Below the pieces are notes generated by a model that worked only from the letters and a program-made list of their open reading frames with translations, was not told the origin of the DNA and searched no databases. Position numbers and translations under genes: made by a program. Shown piece by piece: positions 9,183 through 20,805 of a stretch of DNA of 55,544 nt. Source of the stretch: Clostridiales bacterium (lineage in GTDB: Bacteria; Bacillota; Clostridia; Lachnospirales; WQUN01); NCBI GenBank assembly GCA_031269465.1, contig JAISZB010000102.1, positions 1-55,544 of the forward strand, given 5' to 3'. The stretch's first letter is position 1. The number at the start of each line of letters is the position of its first letter.

Positions 9183-9312
9183 GAACCGCCTTGGGAAATC
9201 CCGTTTTTGTTGTCTGATTATACTATGAGCGCGATTGATACCGGCATTTCGCACCTTGAAAGTTGATAAGCAGGCGGCAAAATAGGTGCGTTTGACCGCA
9301 AATCAGTAAATA
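9177..9312. repeat. Degenerate palindromic repeat element (second of three in tandem)
   Basis: It shares the TATA with the previous element and ends GACCGCAAATCAGTA. The arms are diverged (GTTGTCTGATTATAC on the left, GGCGGCAAAATAGGTGC on the right), but the centre ACCGGCATTTCGCACC is recognisable. Confidence 0.55.
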
Positions 9313-9445
9313 TACTGCTTTTCATACAAAACCGCCTTTTTTTGTTGATTATACAGCGAGTGCAAAATGCCGATTTCGGCATTTCTCACCATTAAATGGA
9401 TAGTCAAGCTCCAAAAAAAGGAACATTTGATGAAATGCGGTATAA
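9308..9445. repeat. Palindromic repeat element (third of three in tandem)
   Basis: It begins TATACTGCTTTTCAT and ends TTTGATGAAATGCGGTATA. The centre is GCCGATTTCGGC. Its left half uses the GTTGATTATACAGCGAG module and its right half the TTAAATGGATAGTCAAGC module. Confidence 0.75.
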
Positions 9446-9452
9446 GAGGTAG

Positions 9453-11426
<1,974 letters not shown>

Positions 11427-11458
11427 TATAAAGGCGAGCATGAAAGTCAAGAATGCGG

Positions 11459-11516
11459 AGCTTGACTATATCAAGCGCCAAAATAGGCGCATTTGACTGC
11501 AAATCTGTATATAAAC
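11459..11516. repeat. Half palindromic repeat between gyrB and gyrA
   Basis: A right-half element (GCTTGACTATATCAAGCGCC, then AAAATAGGCGCATTTGACTG, then CAAATCTGTATA) in the 140-base gyrB-gyrA gap. Only the outer end and inner arm remain. Confidence 0.5.
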
Positions 11517-11566
11517 GGCGCAAGCCGCTGAATTCAGCTGGGAATGAAACTGGAGAGGTTTTTTCA

Positions 11567-14221
11567 ATGGATGGTTTGAATCAAGTCGATAAGGTAGTTG
11601 ATGTGAATCTGGAAGAGGAAATGAAAACTTCCTACATCAACTACGCAATGAGCGTCATCGTGGCCCGAGCCCTGCCTGATGTCAGGGATGGGCTGAAGCC
11701 GGTTCACAGGCGCATACTCTACGCAATGAACGAATTGAATCTGGATCCTTCAAAGGCTTACAAAAAATCCGCCCGCATAGTCGGAGATACCATGGGCAAG
11801 TACCATCCGCACGGAGATTCTTCCATATACGACGCGATGGTGCGCATGGCGCAGGATTTTTCCATAAGGTACCCCCTTGTGGACGGGCACGGAAACTTCG
11901 GCTCCATGGATGGGGACAGCGCCGCAGCGCCAAGGTATACCGAGGCCAGGCTCTCAAGGATAGCCATGGATATGCTGGCTGACATAGAAAAGGATACTGT
12001 CGATTTCGTTTCGAACTATGACGGGGAGTTCAAGGAGCCGTCGGTGCTTCCTTCCAGGTTTCCTAATCTCCTGGTAAACGGCTCTTCAGGAATAGCGGTG
12101 GGTATGGCTACGAACATTCCGCCGCACAACCTTGCAGAATGCATAGACGCCTTGGTCCTGATGCTTAATAAGCGCATAGAGCAAACGCCCGAAGCGGATT
12201 TGTCCGAGCTGATTGAAATAATACACGGACCGGATTTTCCAACGGGAGCGTCCATACTTGGAACTGCCGGCATAAGGCAGGCGTACAGAACCGGCAGAGG
12301 AAAGCTGACTGTGAGGGCGACGGCAGCCATAGAGCCGATGCCGGGAGCTTCAGGAAGAGATATGATAGTTGTTACGGAGATCCCGTATCAAGTCAATAAA
12401 TCCAGGCTTGTCGCAAGGATAGCTGATCTTGTCAAGGACAAGAAGGTTGAAGGGATAACCGATATAAGGGATGAAAGCGACAGAAACGGCGTGCGCATCG
12501 TAATAGATCTTCGCAAAGACGCAAACTCTAATGTTGTGCTGAACAATCTGTACAAATTTTCCTCCTTGCAGGAAAGCTTTGGAATAATCATGCTGGCCCT
12601 TGTCAAAAACGAGGCTAGGATACTAAATATCAAGCAGATATTGGAATTTTACATTGAGCATCAAAAAGACGTCATCCTTCGCAGAACCCGTTTCGAATTG
12701 GCGAAGGCTGAAAAAAGGGCGCATATTCTTCAGGGGTATTTAATAGCCCTTGATCATCTTGACGAAGTTCTTGCCATCATTAGAGGATCCCAAGACGGTC
12801 CCTCGGCCAGAGCGAAGCTGACGGAACGCTTCGAGCTCTCGGATGAGCAGTCGAACGCAATTGTTGAGATGCGGCTGAGATCACTGACCGGACTAGAAAG
12901 GGGCAAAATTGAAGCTGAATTCAGTGAAATTCAGCTTGACATATCCAGGCTTAACGATATTCTGCAGGATGATGCCAAGCTTTTTCAAGTCATGCGGGAT
13001 GAGCTCATCATCATGAGAAAAAAGTACGGAGATGAGAGAAGAACCCAAATTTTAAATGATCCAGGCGAAATAGTTACAGAGGATCTCATAAGCGATGAGA
13101 GCTGCGTCATTACGATGACGCACCTGGGCTACATCAAGCGCATTGCCTTAAACGCCTACAAAAGCCAGAATAGGGGGGGCAAAGGCATCATTGGCATGCA
13201 GACCAGGGATGAAGACCTCGTAAACGATATTTTCGTCGCCAATACTCACGACAGGATCCTCTTCTTTACAAACATGGGCAGGGTGTACCGCATGAAAGCC
13301 TTTGAAATTCCCGAAAGCGGAAGAACAGCCAGAGGCATGGCAATCGTGAACATGTTGAAGCTAAATGAGAATGAGAAGATAGCAGCCGTAATTCCCCTTA
13401 AAAAGACTGAGGCGAGCGGATTTTTCGTGCTCCTCACAAAGCGGGGCATCATCAAGAAAATGTCGGTTTTGCACAGCAAGAACATTCTGGCTTCAGGACG
13501 CATCATGCTAGCCATCAAAGAGGGCGATGAGCTTATCTCAGTTCTTCGAACAGACGGAGCAAAGGATCTGTTCATCGCTACAGCGCATGGCATGGGCATC
13601 CGGTTCAGCGAAAGCCAGATAAGGGCGTCAGGCAGGCAGTCCTTTGGAATCAAGGCCATGAAGCTTAAGGATAGTGACAGCGTAGTCAGCGCCGGCGTCG
13701 TATCTGAAGATGGGAATCTTCTGTTTGTTTCAAAGGGCGGATACGGAAAACGCACTCGCGTCAGCGAGTTCAAATTGCAGAGCCGCAACGGAGTGGGGTT
13801 GCACGTGTACAAAGTAACTCCAAAAAGCGGAGAAGTAGTGGGCGTTTGTCCGGTCAATGATCGGGAAGAGCTTATGCTCATAAATTCAGAAGGCGTGATA
13901 ATAAGGATACGGGTGTCGGACATATCCATGATGGGCAGGTATACGACAGGCGTCAAGCTCATTGGCTTGGAGCCTGAGATAACCGTGGTGAGCATAGCTA
14001 AAATCGCGGAGGATCAGATGGAGCAGCTTGAAGGCTTGGCTGGAGATGATTCGGATGAGCTGGAAGAGGCGCAAGATGATTTTAGCGTAATCGACGCGCA
14101 GGCAATAGACGCTTTAGAGAATGAAGAGATCCCGGGCTTAGCGGATGAAAGCGCGCAAGAGGAGCCGTCCATTGATTCCGCAGGCAGTGATGAGGGCGTT
14201 GACGGGGATGAAGGCGAATGA
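11567..14221 (+). CDS. gyrA: DNA gyrase subunit A
   Basis: GyrA (884 aa) is the breakage-reunion subunit of gyrase. The winged-helix region carries [17 protein letters not shown] and the catalytic tyrosine in [10 protein letters not shown] (Tyr124). Ser85 and Asp89, the positions usually changed in quinolone resistance, are unmodified. The C-terminal beta-pinwheel contains the GyrA-box QNRGGKG (near residue 550), which marks true gyrase as opposed to topoisomerase IV. The last 60 residues are strongly acidic (Asp/Glu rich), a tail often seen to modulate supercoiling. ATG 11567 has GGAGAGG at 11552-11558. A hairpin terminator follows at 14310. Confidence 0.98.
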   Translation: MDGLNQVDKVVDVNLEEEMKTSYINYAMSVIVARALPDVRDGLKPVHRRILYAMNELNLDPSKAYKKSARIVGDTMGKYHPHGDSSIYDAMVRMAQDFSIRYPLVDGHGNFGSMDGDSAAAPRYTEARLSRIAMDMLADIEKDTVDFVSNYDGEFKEPSVLPSRFPNLLVNGSSGIAVGMATNIPPHNLAECIDALVLMLNKRIEQTPEADLSELIEIIHGPDFPTGASILGTAGIRQAYRTGRGKLTVRATAAIEPMPGASGRDMIVVTEIPYQVNKSRLVARIADLVKDKKVEGITDIRDESDRNGVRIVIDLRKDANSNVVLNNLYKFSSLQESFGIIMLALVKNEARILNIKQILEFYIEHQKDVILRRTRFELAKAEKRAHILQGYLIALDHLDEVLAIIRGSQDGPSARAKLTERFELSDEQSNAIVEMRLRSLTGLERGKIEAEFSEIQLDISRLNDILQDDAKLFQVMRDELIIMRKKYGDERRTQILNDPGEIVTEDLISDESCVITMTHLGYIKRIALNAYKSQNRGGKGIIGMQTRDEDLVNDIFVANTHDRILFFTNMGRVYRMKAFEIPESGRTARGMAIVNMLKLNENEKIAAVIPLKKTEASGFFVLLTKRGIIKKMSVLHSKNILASGRIMLAIKEGDELISVLRTDGAKDLFIATAHGMGIRFSESQIRASGRQSFGIKAMKLKDSDSVVSAGVVSEDGNLLFVSKGGYGKRTRVSEFKLQSRNGVGLHVYKVTPKSGEVVGVCPVNDREELMLINSEGVIIRIRVSDISMMGRYTTGVKLIGLEPEITVVSIAKIAEDQMEQLEGLAGDDSDELEEAQDDFSVIDAQAIDALENEEIPGLADESAQEEPSIDSAGSDEGVDGDEGE

Positions 14222-14309
14222 TGCGAGATATGCTTATCTCCATGTGAAAAAGACTTTTTTTGGATATATGACTGAAAATCAAGATGTAATCGCAGGGGTC
14301 GCCTGCTTA

Positions 14310-14343
14310 AAAAAGGCGGACATAATGAGCGTCCCGCCTTTTT
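14310..14343 (+). terminator. Rho-independent terminator after gyrA
   Basis: The stem AAAAAGGCGG (14310-14319) pairs with CCGCCTTTTT (14334-14343). The T-run forms the descending arm. It lies 90 bases after the gyrA stop. Confidence 0.8.
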
Positions 14344-14444
14344 AAGCGTGCGCCATGGCTGGCGAGGTTATACTGCAGGGCCTTTATTTCCTATTTTATC
14401 CAAAATAGTTGCATTTGAGTGTAAATCTAAGTATTCTCTATACA

Positions 14445-14553
14445 TTATATACCGCTTTTCATCAAATGTTTCTTTTTTGGAGCTTGATTATCCATTGAAG
14501 CCTGTATAATCAAGCTCCAAAAAAGATAATTTTATATGAAAAGCAGTATATGT
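14445..14553. repeat. Palindromic repeat element, shortened centre
   Basis: Ends TATACCGCTTTTCAT and ATGAAAAGCAGTATA with TTTTTTGGAGCTTGATTA arms. The central GCCGATATCGGC block is missing: ATCCATTGAAG joins directly to CCTGTATAATCA. It looks like a deletion within the hairpin. Confidence 0.8.
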
Positions 14554-14685
14554 ATAATGCTTTTCATATAAAATTACCTTTTTTAGCTTGATTATACGGC
14601 GAGTGCAAAATGCCGATATCAGTCGCAGCACTCAATGGACAGTCAAGCTCCAAGAAAGGAACATTTGATGAAAAGCGATATACTT
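14552..14685. repeat. Palindromic repeat element, inverted relative to its neighbour
   Basis: It abuts the previous element tail to tail, beginning TATAATGCTTTTCATATAAA and ending TTTGATGAAAAGCGATATA. The module order is reversed compared with 14,445-14,553, so the pair forms a larger inverted repeat. Confidence 0.75.
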
Positions 14686-15075
14686 TCAGGCAGGATACTC
14701 ATTTGCATATTAAAGCGCCTGTAATAGAGCTTGATTGCGTAAGCTCTTATACGGGCGTAATTGGAAACTGTTTAACTTTTAAACGCCTTCAAGCATATAA
14801 GCGTAGAATTAGGACGCTTCAAAAACGTGAAGAATGCTTGGGATTCGATAAAATCCTTTATTTTAAGGCATTGCAACTGCCAAGCCTTGAATTTTGAACT
14901 TCATGAAGCTTCGAAAACAGATCAGTTTAGATTCAACTGATTATGTTACATTTCAAAGTTCCCTGGAAAAAGCCTTGCATAAATGCCACTATATTATATA
15001 ATTGATAATAGGGGACAGATATTTGCAGTTGCGATTGGCATTTCGACCCGCTCATAAAAACAGCCGGAAGTGAAG

Positions 15076-15459
15076 ATGATGGTGACATTTGAAGAAGCAG
15101 GGGAAATGTTGGATGAAATAGCGGAAAGCTTGCCTGAAGAGATTTTCAACCGCCTGAACGGAGGCATAGTCTTTCTTCCGGAAACCAAGCGAAATCCGAT
15201 GGATCCGGCTGGCCAGCTTTTCATTTTAGGGGAGTATCAAGTAAACAGCCTGGGACGGACTATAGTGCTGTTCTTCGGATCCTTTGGCGCCGCTTACGGC
15301 GACATCGGAAAAGAGCAGCTTAGAGAGAAGCTCAGAGACACCCTTCACCATGAGTTCACCCATCACTTGGAATCGCTGGCTGGTGAAAGAGATCTGGAAG
15401 TTGCCGATGCCCGCTATCTGCATTCGTACTTTTCACGCATGAAAAAGCAAAAGCCTTAA
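15076..15459 (+). CDS. Zincin-like metallopeptidase family protein
   Basis: A 127-residue protein matching the small zincin-like metallopeptidase family (Zincin_1 type). The zinc-binding HExxH is in LHHEFTHHLE at about residue 91; Glu in this helix would be catalytic. Upstream it carries the family-typical LPEEIFNRLNGGI and an acidic N-terminal helix. No signal peptide is seen, so it is probably cytosolic; substrates of this family are unknown. The start is uncertain among GTG 15070, ATG 15076 and ATG 15079, with CCGGAAG just before. It is monocistronic between gyrA and the VanW-like gene. Confidence 0.75.
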   Translation: MMVTFEEAGEMLDEIAESLPEEIFNRLNGGIVFLPETKRNPMDPAGQLFILGEYQVNSLGRTIVLFFGSFGAAYGDIGKEQLREKLRDTLHHEFTHHLESLAGERDLEVADARYLHSYFSRMKKQKP

Positions 15460-15693
15460 AGCCCCGCTTGAAGTTGCAAGTGGATGCCTAGAGCTGGAGC
15501 CGCTATTCCAAACACGAAAAAGCTCACAGCTATAGCATTGCGCGTCCATAGTCAACAGGCTTTTGTCGCGCCGTCCAAGCAAGGCGTCCCGGTGCGTATC
15601 TTCGCGCGTCTTTAAATCGCCGCGCATCGGCATATAAATAAAGCTGCTATCTTAATGCCGCTTGGATGACGCAAGTTAGAGGGAGGAAGGTTT

Positions 15694-16824
15694 ATGAAAA
15701 AGTTCAGGCTGGCTGTAGTAATTGTCTGCATCGTTTCGCTTGGCTTCGCGCCGCTTGAAGCGTTCGGCGCCGAGGCGGCTCCGGGAGTTCCGCCGTCAAG
15801 CGCGTCTTTCATGTCCTTGGTGCCGCGCAGGTTCGGCGCGAATTTCATTCTGGACGGAGTCGCGCTCTCAGAGTATACATACCCCGTAGCCTACATGAAA
15901 TTCAATCTTGAATACCAGAAATTCATACAGGATTTTCAAGTCAAAGTAAATGTAAACGGCAATGAATACAATATTCATGCAGAAGACTTGTCTATAAGCG
16001 CGGATACCCTGGAGCAGCTGCAGGAGCTCTGGATACTTCAAAAATCAGATCTATTGACAGAAGGAAGCTTTCAAAGCAAATACACGTATGACGCAGGGCT
16101 GATTGAACAGATAATCGACAAGATTTATTCTGAAACAACCTATGTTTCCAGCGCCAACAAAGCTGCGACAGGCGAGCCCGTATTCAACTTGTCCAGCCGC
16201 ACATTCTCCAAGAGCACCGCGCCGGCCGTTATAATCGGCTATAATTTGACCAGGGACTCGTTGTCCAAGCAGGTTTATCAGAAGATAAACGAAGCCATTG
16301 AAAACACGGAGACTCATTCCTCCGCGCTCAACATAAAAGCGGATCCTATCTACAGCACGGCAAAGAGCACGGAAGGATACGGACTGCTGGGTTCATATAC
16401 TACATACACAACAAATGTCGCAAACAGGAATACCAACATAAGGATTGCAAGCGAATCCCTAAACGGAACTCGCTTGAGCCCGGGCACTACATTCTCCTTC
16501 AACGGAACGCTGGGATTTACATCCAAGGATAAAGGCTACAAAGAAGCGGGCATACTAGTTAACGGCAAGCCGGACACCGGCCTCGGGGGAGGCATCTGCC
16601 AAGTGTCCAGCACCATGTACAACGCGGTGCTGGCGGCTAAGCAGAAAATCGTTGAGCGCCACGCCCACTCGGCTGCGGTAGGCTACGTTCCTGCCGGAAG
16701 AGACGCGACAGTCAGCTACGGAAGCTTGGATTTTAAATTCCAGAACATTACATCAAGCAATATGTACATGACTTTGGACTACAACAATCAAAAGCTTACA
16801 GTTTCGATATATGGCAAGAGGTAA
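15694..16824 (+). CDS. VanW-family exported protein
   Basis: A 376-residue protein with a classical signal peptide: basic MKKFR, a hydrophobic stretch to about residue 20, and a probable cleavage after AFGA. The C-terminal 110 residues form a VanW-like domain, with the invariant GLGGGICQVSSTMYNAVL near residues 290-307 and the typical VERHAHSAAVGYVPAGRDATV-type tail. The middle portion (about 60-180) resembles the peptidoglycan-binding-like region that often precedes VanW. The biochemical role of VanW is unknown; it is found in some vancomycin-resistance clusters and, more often, in stand-alone cell-envelope proteins. Here no van genes are nearby, so resistance is not implied. A strong GGGAGGAAGG ribosome site precedes the ATG. 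Confidence 0.88.
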   Translation: MKKFRLAVVIVCIVSLGFAPLEAFGAEAAPGVPPSSASFMSLVPRRFGANFILDGVALSEYTYPVAYMKFNLEYQKFIQDFQVKVNVNGNEYNIHAEDLSISADTLEQLQELWILQKSDLLTEGSFQSKYTYDAGLIEQIIDKIYSETTYVSSANKAATGEPVFNLSSRTFSKSTAPAVIIGYNLTRDSLSKQVYQKINEAIENTETHSSALNIKADPIYSTAKSTEGYGLLGSYTTYTTNVANRNTNIRIASESLNGTRLSPGTTFSFNGTLGFTSKDKGYKEAGILVNGKPDTGLGGGICQVSSTMYNAVLAAKQKIVERHAHSAAVGYVPAGRDATVSYGSLDFKFQNITSSNMYMTLDYNNQKLTVSIYGKR

Positions 16825-16888
16825 GACGCTTTTTCGCGCAATTGCATCTAATCATGCGCGGACGCTTCTTAATCTCAGTCGCTTTCTT

Positions 16889-16943
16889 AGAGCTTGCCGC
16901 GCGTCTCCACTCATCTTCGGGAGCATGCGCGGCAGGCTCTTTT
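16889..16943 (+). terminator. Terminator after the VanW-like gene
   Basis: A GC-rich stem AGAGCTTGCCGCGC (16889-16902) pairs with GCGCGGCAGGCTCT (about 16927-16940), with one mismatch and a 24-base loop, followed by TTTT. Confidence 0.7.
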
Positions 16944-17170
16944 CTCTTGCGAACCCTTTCTTTAGAGGCCTTATCCCGCTTTTTTCGCATCACCTTAAAA
17001 TATGGCGATTTTCACTTGAACTTTAGCTTCTGCAGAAATTTTTCGTATGAATCGCAGTATATATCCCTCGACGCGCATCTGTCCTAACTGTGAATCGATG
17101 CAATAACAATGACGCAGGCTCTCAAAGATTATATAATTTAATTCTCTAGACAACATATCAAAGATTGTCC

Positions 17171-17199
17171 TTGTTTTCCTTTTTTCATCATGATACAAT
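17171..17199 (+). promoter_or_regulatory. Possible sigma-A promoter upstream of pgk
   Basis: TTGTTT at 17171-17176 and TACAAT at 17194-17199 with a 17-base spacer. It would give a leader of about 670 bases running through a palindromic element before pgk. It could be the glycolytic operon promoter; a nearer one was not evident. Confidence 0.35.
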
Positions 17200-17495
17200 G
17201 TTATTGATAACTTATCGCTTGGGGATATGCCGATGCGCTGGAAAATGCGCCAATTTTACCTGAAGGCGAAATTTGAGCTTTCCTATTCGCATCAATATAG
17301 ACAAGAATTTCTCCTTGCGGGGTTCATCCAGGCGTTTGGCCATTTTCGGGCGGCGGGCAGAAAAATCTTGCGGATTTTAACAGAAATTTTATAAAAATCG
17401 CGATATTTTTTATGTGTCTTTGATCCCATCCATCGTCTAAAGCGCGTTTTACGCCGGCGTGCAGCAGAGCTCCGTTTCAGTCTTGCAATATTTAT

Positions 17496-17729
17496 TATAC
17501 CGCATTGCAGACAAATGTACCGATTTTGTTGCCTGACTGTTCATTGAAAGATGCGAAATGACTATATCCACATTTGAATGCACCGATTTTAGCTTGACTG
17601 TCCACTGGCGCTGAAATTCTTAAATGCATGAATTCAGCGCTTTCAAGGTGCGAAATGCAGATATCAATCACACTCGCTGTATAATCAGGCGCCAAAATCG
17701 GAACTTTCATATGCAAATCAGTATAGCCA
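17496..17729. repeat. Nested or composite palindromic repeat
   Basis: The outer ends are TATACCGCATTGCAGACAAA and TTCATATGCAAATCAGTATA. The left part holds two successive copies of a CACCGATTTT/TACCGATTTT plus TGACTGT module. A separate inverted repeat (GCGCTGAAATTCTTAAATGC against GCATGAATTCAGCGC) is nested near 17,607-17,641. This looks like one element inserted into another. Confidence 0.65.
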
Positions 17730-17877
17730 AGCCCGCAATAGGACAACGCGCCGCGCGCCGGAAGCAGTTGCGCTTTAAATAAATGGGAAATGGGAGAAGA
17801 TGCTTTCATTTCCCCGGGCGGGCGGACCCCGCAGCGCCGCACTCTGGAAAGTGCTAATTAAAGAAAGGGGATTGCAA

Positions 17878-19068
17878 ATGCTCAATAAAAAAACAGTAGA
17901 CGACTTGAACGTGAAAGGGAAGAAAGTACTGGTAAGATGCGACTTCAACGTTCCTCTGAAAGATGGGGAAATCACTGACAACAGCAGAATTTCTGCAGCT
18001 CTTCCCACTATCAAGAAGCTCCTTGGAGATGGAGGGCGCGTAATACTTTGCTCCCACCTTGGAAAGCCCAAAGGTCCGGATGCTTCGGCCACGCTTAAGC
18101 CCGTCGCTAAAAGGCTCTCCGAGCTTTTAGGCCAAAATGTGGCATTTGCGGCTGACGACGCAGTCGTCGGAGAAAACGCGAAAAAAGCGGTGGAAGCCCT
18201 AAAGGACGGCGAAGCGGTTCTTCTGGAAAATACTCGCTTTCGCAAGGAGGAAAGCAAGAACGGCGAGGCGTTTTCCAAAGATCTGGCTAGCCTTGCAGAT
18301 ATTTACGTCGACGACGCGTTTGGATCATCTCATAGGGCGCACTGCTCCACTGTAGGCGTCACAGAGTTCGTAAAAGAGTCTGCTGTGGGATATCTGATGG
18401 AAAAGGAGATAAAATTCCTTGGAAACGCCGTTAACAACCCAATCCGCCCGTTCGCCGCGGTTTTGGGAGGCGCGAAAGTTTCTGACAAGATAAATGTGAT
18501 AAACAATCTTCTTGAGAAAGTAGACATGCTTATCATCGGCGGCGGCATGGCATACACATTCTTAAAGGCTCAGGGCTTCGGCGTGGGCAACTCCCTCCTT
18601 GAAGAGGACAAGGTTGAATATGCGAAGCAGATGATAGAAAAGGCCAAGGAAAAGGGCGTCAAGTTCCTTCTGCCCATAGATACGGTAGTTGTTAAGGAAT
18701 TCAAGAATGACGCTGAGTTTAAGACTGTAGGCTCCGATAAGATTGAAGATGGCTGGATGGGAGTCGATATAGGGGAAAAGACCCGCGATCTGTTCATAGA
18801 TGCTTTAAAAGGCGTCAAGACCGCAGTATGGAACGGCCCGATGGGCGTATTCGAATTCAGCAATTTCGCCAAGGGCACGATAGCTGTTGCGAGCGCTTTG
18901 GCGGAAGTGGACGGAACGACTATAATAGGCGGGGGAGACAGCGCCGCAGCTGTCAACCAGCTGGGATTCGCAGGCAAAATGACCCACATCTCCACAGGAG
19001 GCGGGGCTTCCCTAGAATTTCTTGAAGGCATAGAGTTGCCGGGAGTTGCGGCTGTTCAGGATAAATAG
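17878..19068 (+). CDS. pgk: Phosphoglycerate kinase
   Basis: Pgk (396 aa) transfers the acyl phosphate of 1,3-bisphosphoglycerate to ADP, the first ATP-yielding step of lower glycolysis. Signature stretches are [11 protein letters not shown] at the N-terminus, [14 protein letters not shown] in the N-domain, [13 protein letters not shown] in the hinge region, and the C-terminal nucleotide loop [15 protein letters not shown] with [13 protein letters not shown]. Length is normal. ATG 17878 is preceded by AAAGGGG; an in-frame start at 17800 would add 26 unrelated residues. It heads a pgk-tpiA-gpmI-eno cluster. gapA is not next to it, unlike in many relatives, and must lie elsewhere. Confidence 0.98.
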   Translation: MLNKKTVDDLNVKGKKVLVRCDFNVPLKDGEITDNSRISAALPTIKKLLGDGGRVILCSHLGKPKGPDASATLKPVAKRLSELLGQNVAFAADDAVVGENAKKAVEALKDGEAVLLENTRFRKEESKNGEAFSKDLASLADIYVDDAFGSSHRAHCSTVGVTEFVKESAVGYLMEKEIKFLGNAVNNPIRPFAAVLGGAKVSDKINVINNLLEKVDMLIIGGGMAYTFLKAQGFGVGNSLLEEDKVEYAKQMIEKAKEKGVKFLLPIDTVVVKEFKNDAEFKTVGSDKIEDGWMGVDIGEKTRDLFIDALKGVKTAVWNGPMGVFEFSNFAKGTIAVASALAEVDGTTIIGGGDSAAAVNQLGFAGKMTHISTGGGASLEFLEGIELPGVAAVQDK

Positions 19069-19092
19069 AAAGCCTTAAAGGGGGAGCGCGAT

Positions 19093-19845
19093 ATGCGAAG
19101 GAAAATCATAGCCGGCAATTGGAAGATGAACCAGACGCCCAAAGAGGCTGAGGCGCTGATAAAAGATCTCAAAGGCAAAGTGGACAGCGTGGATTCTGAT
19201 GTGGTATTCTGCGTGCCCTATGTCGATCTTAAGCTCGCGGTGGAGCTTCTTGAGGGAACAAGCATAGCGGTTGGCGCGCAGAATGTGCATGCCATGGACA
19301 AAGGCGCGTATACCGGAGAGATTTCAGCCCTCATGCTCAAGGAGATTGGAGTAAAATACGTTATAATCGGCCACTCTGAGAGGCGGCAGTATTTTGGGGA
19401 GACTGACGAGTCGGTGAATGAAAAGGTAAAGAAGTCTCTTTCAGTCGGCCTTATCCCGATCATTTGCGTAGGCGAGTCTATAGTCCAGAGAAAGCAAGGC
19501 GTCACCATAGATTTCGTCAGGGTTCAGACTAGGATCGCCCTTTTAGGCGTACCGGCTGAGGACGCTCAAAGGCTTGTGATAGCGTATGAGCCTATATGGG
19601 CAATCGGTACGGGCCTTACGGCGACGAGCGGGCAGGCGGAGGAAGTGTGCGCCGGAATTAGGCGGTTCTTGGCTGAAATATACGATGAAGAGACTGCTTC
19701 AAAGATAAGGATTCAATATGGCGGCAGCGTAAGCGGAGCAAATGCGCGAGAGCTCTTCGAAATGCCTAATATCGATGGAGGTCTTGTAGGAGGGGCGAGC
19801 CTTAAGCCCGAATTTGAGAAGATTGTAAATTACGCCCCGCGCTGA
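19093..19845 (+). CDS. tpiA: Triosephosphate isomerase
   Basis: TpiA (250 aa) interconverts dihydroxyacetone phosphate and glyceraldehyde 3-phosphate. The catalytic lysine is in AGNWKMN (residues 7-13), the catalytic histidine in IGHSERR (about 95), the catalytic glutamate in [11 protein letters not shown] (about 165), and the phosphate-binding [11 protein letters not shown] is near 210. It starts 24 bases after pgk with GGGGGAG before the ATG, and gpmI follows after 20 bases, so the genes are probably co-transcribed. Confidence 0.98.
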   Translation: MRRKIIAGNWKMNQTPKEAEALIKDLKGKVDSVDSDVVFCVPYVDLKLAVELLEGTSIAVGAQNVHAMDKGAYTGEISALMLKEIGVKYVIIGHSERRQYFGETDESVNEKVKKSLSVGLIPIICVGESIVQRKQGVTIDFVRVQTRIALLGVPAEDAQRLVIAYEPIWAIGTGLTATSGQAEEVCAGIRRFLAEIYDEETASKIRIQYGGSVSGANARELFEMPNIDGGLVGGASLKPEFEKIVNYAPR

Positions 19846-19865
19846 GGCGGAGGCAGGAGGCTTTT

Positions 19866-20060
19866 ATGGCTCAAAAACCAACGGTGCTAATGATTCTGGA
19901 TGGCTTCGGCCTGTCGGATCAGTTGGAGGGCAATGCCGTTCTTCTGGCTGACACTCCGAATCTGGACAATATAACTTTGACCTGCCCGTGGGAGAAGGGC
20001 TACGCCAGCGGGCTGGCCGTAGGCCTTCCCGAAGGGCAGATGGGAAATTCCGAGGTAGGG
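19866..20060 (+). CDS. gpmI: 2,3-bisphosphoglycerate-independent phosphoglycerate mutase, exon 1 (codons 1-65)
   Basis: The first 65 codons of GpmI, the Mn-dependent enzyme that converts 3-phosphoglycerate to 2-phosphoglycerate. The metal-binding Asp is in MILDGFG (residues 9-15). The catalytic phosphoserine is Ser62 in GNSEVG. A group II intron begins directly after codon 65. If the RNA is not spliced, translation continues VRP and stops at the TAA at 20070-20072, giving a dead 68-residue peptide. The ribosome site GGAGG is at 19856-19860. The second exon is at 22725-24074; joining the two restores the frame exactly. Confidence 0.95.
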
Positions 20061-20805
20061 GTGCGCCCGTAAGGGCAGTAATTGTTGCAATAATGAGTGT
20101 TGCTATCCCCAGGGAACGGGGACAATACCACCAACCTTATCCGGAAGGGAAACCAGACGGGGAGTGTAGCATGGTTGGAAAGCTACGAGTTGGCAAACTG
20201 GAATGTCACGACTGAGTAGCAAGGTATAAAGATTATATGAGGATAAAAGCTGTTCTGCTTAAAATTCGAGCGTGAGCCGTCCTATCGTGAGACACTGCCG
20301 AAACCAGTTGTAACGGTGGTCTATAGTCTGGTCAAGGAACTGTCCTGCTTCCACGACCGCGCTGATTGTAACCTTAGTGAGTACAATCGGTTGTTCTCAC
20401 ACCGCAAGGTGCCAAAAGACTCAGGGCATATATCAGAAGATATAAAATCGCTAAAGAATTATCCGGCAATAATCGCATGCTTGCAATTACTGTACTAAAC
20501 GGGGATTGCCTAAACTAAGACGCTTGATACGGATTCAGTCGCCAAAACGCCCGTGGTCGTAGATGCACGACGAATAGGAAATGACAATATGGGGCTAGAG
20601 CGTAAGTGATACACAGATAACACGCCGAAATAAGCAAGCGAGGTGCATCCACTGTAGAAACGAATTAAGCTATAGCGTGCAGACACTTGAAAACTTAGCA
20701 TGGCAACGGAGCTTCCGTAGTAGTCAGAGGCAGGGAAAGCCTGCTACACGGCGAAGGGAAGCAGTCATAACTGTTTAATACCAAGAAGAATGGAGGTTGT
20801 TCCCC

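Larger units (their letters stand above)
14344..15075. other. Gene-free gap after gyrA, with two palindromes
   Basis: No supportable gene. Two abutting palindromic elements take up 14,445-14,685. The rest is AT-rich. The open frame at 14,610-14,897 runs through a repeat and shows no family features. Confidence 0.6.
16944..17877. other. Gene-free gap before pgk
   Basis: No supportable gene over about 930 bases. The stretch contains a plausible promoter at 17171-17199 and a composite palindromic element at 17,496-17,729. The pgk ribosome site AAAGGGG is at its end. Confidence 0.55.

Noticed and set aside
15694..16824. Vancomycin resistance gene
   Set aside because: Only a VanW-like domain is present. 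No ligase, dehydrogenase or regulator of a van cluster is nearby, and VanW proteins without resistance are common.
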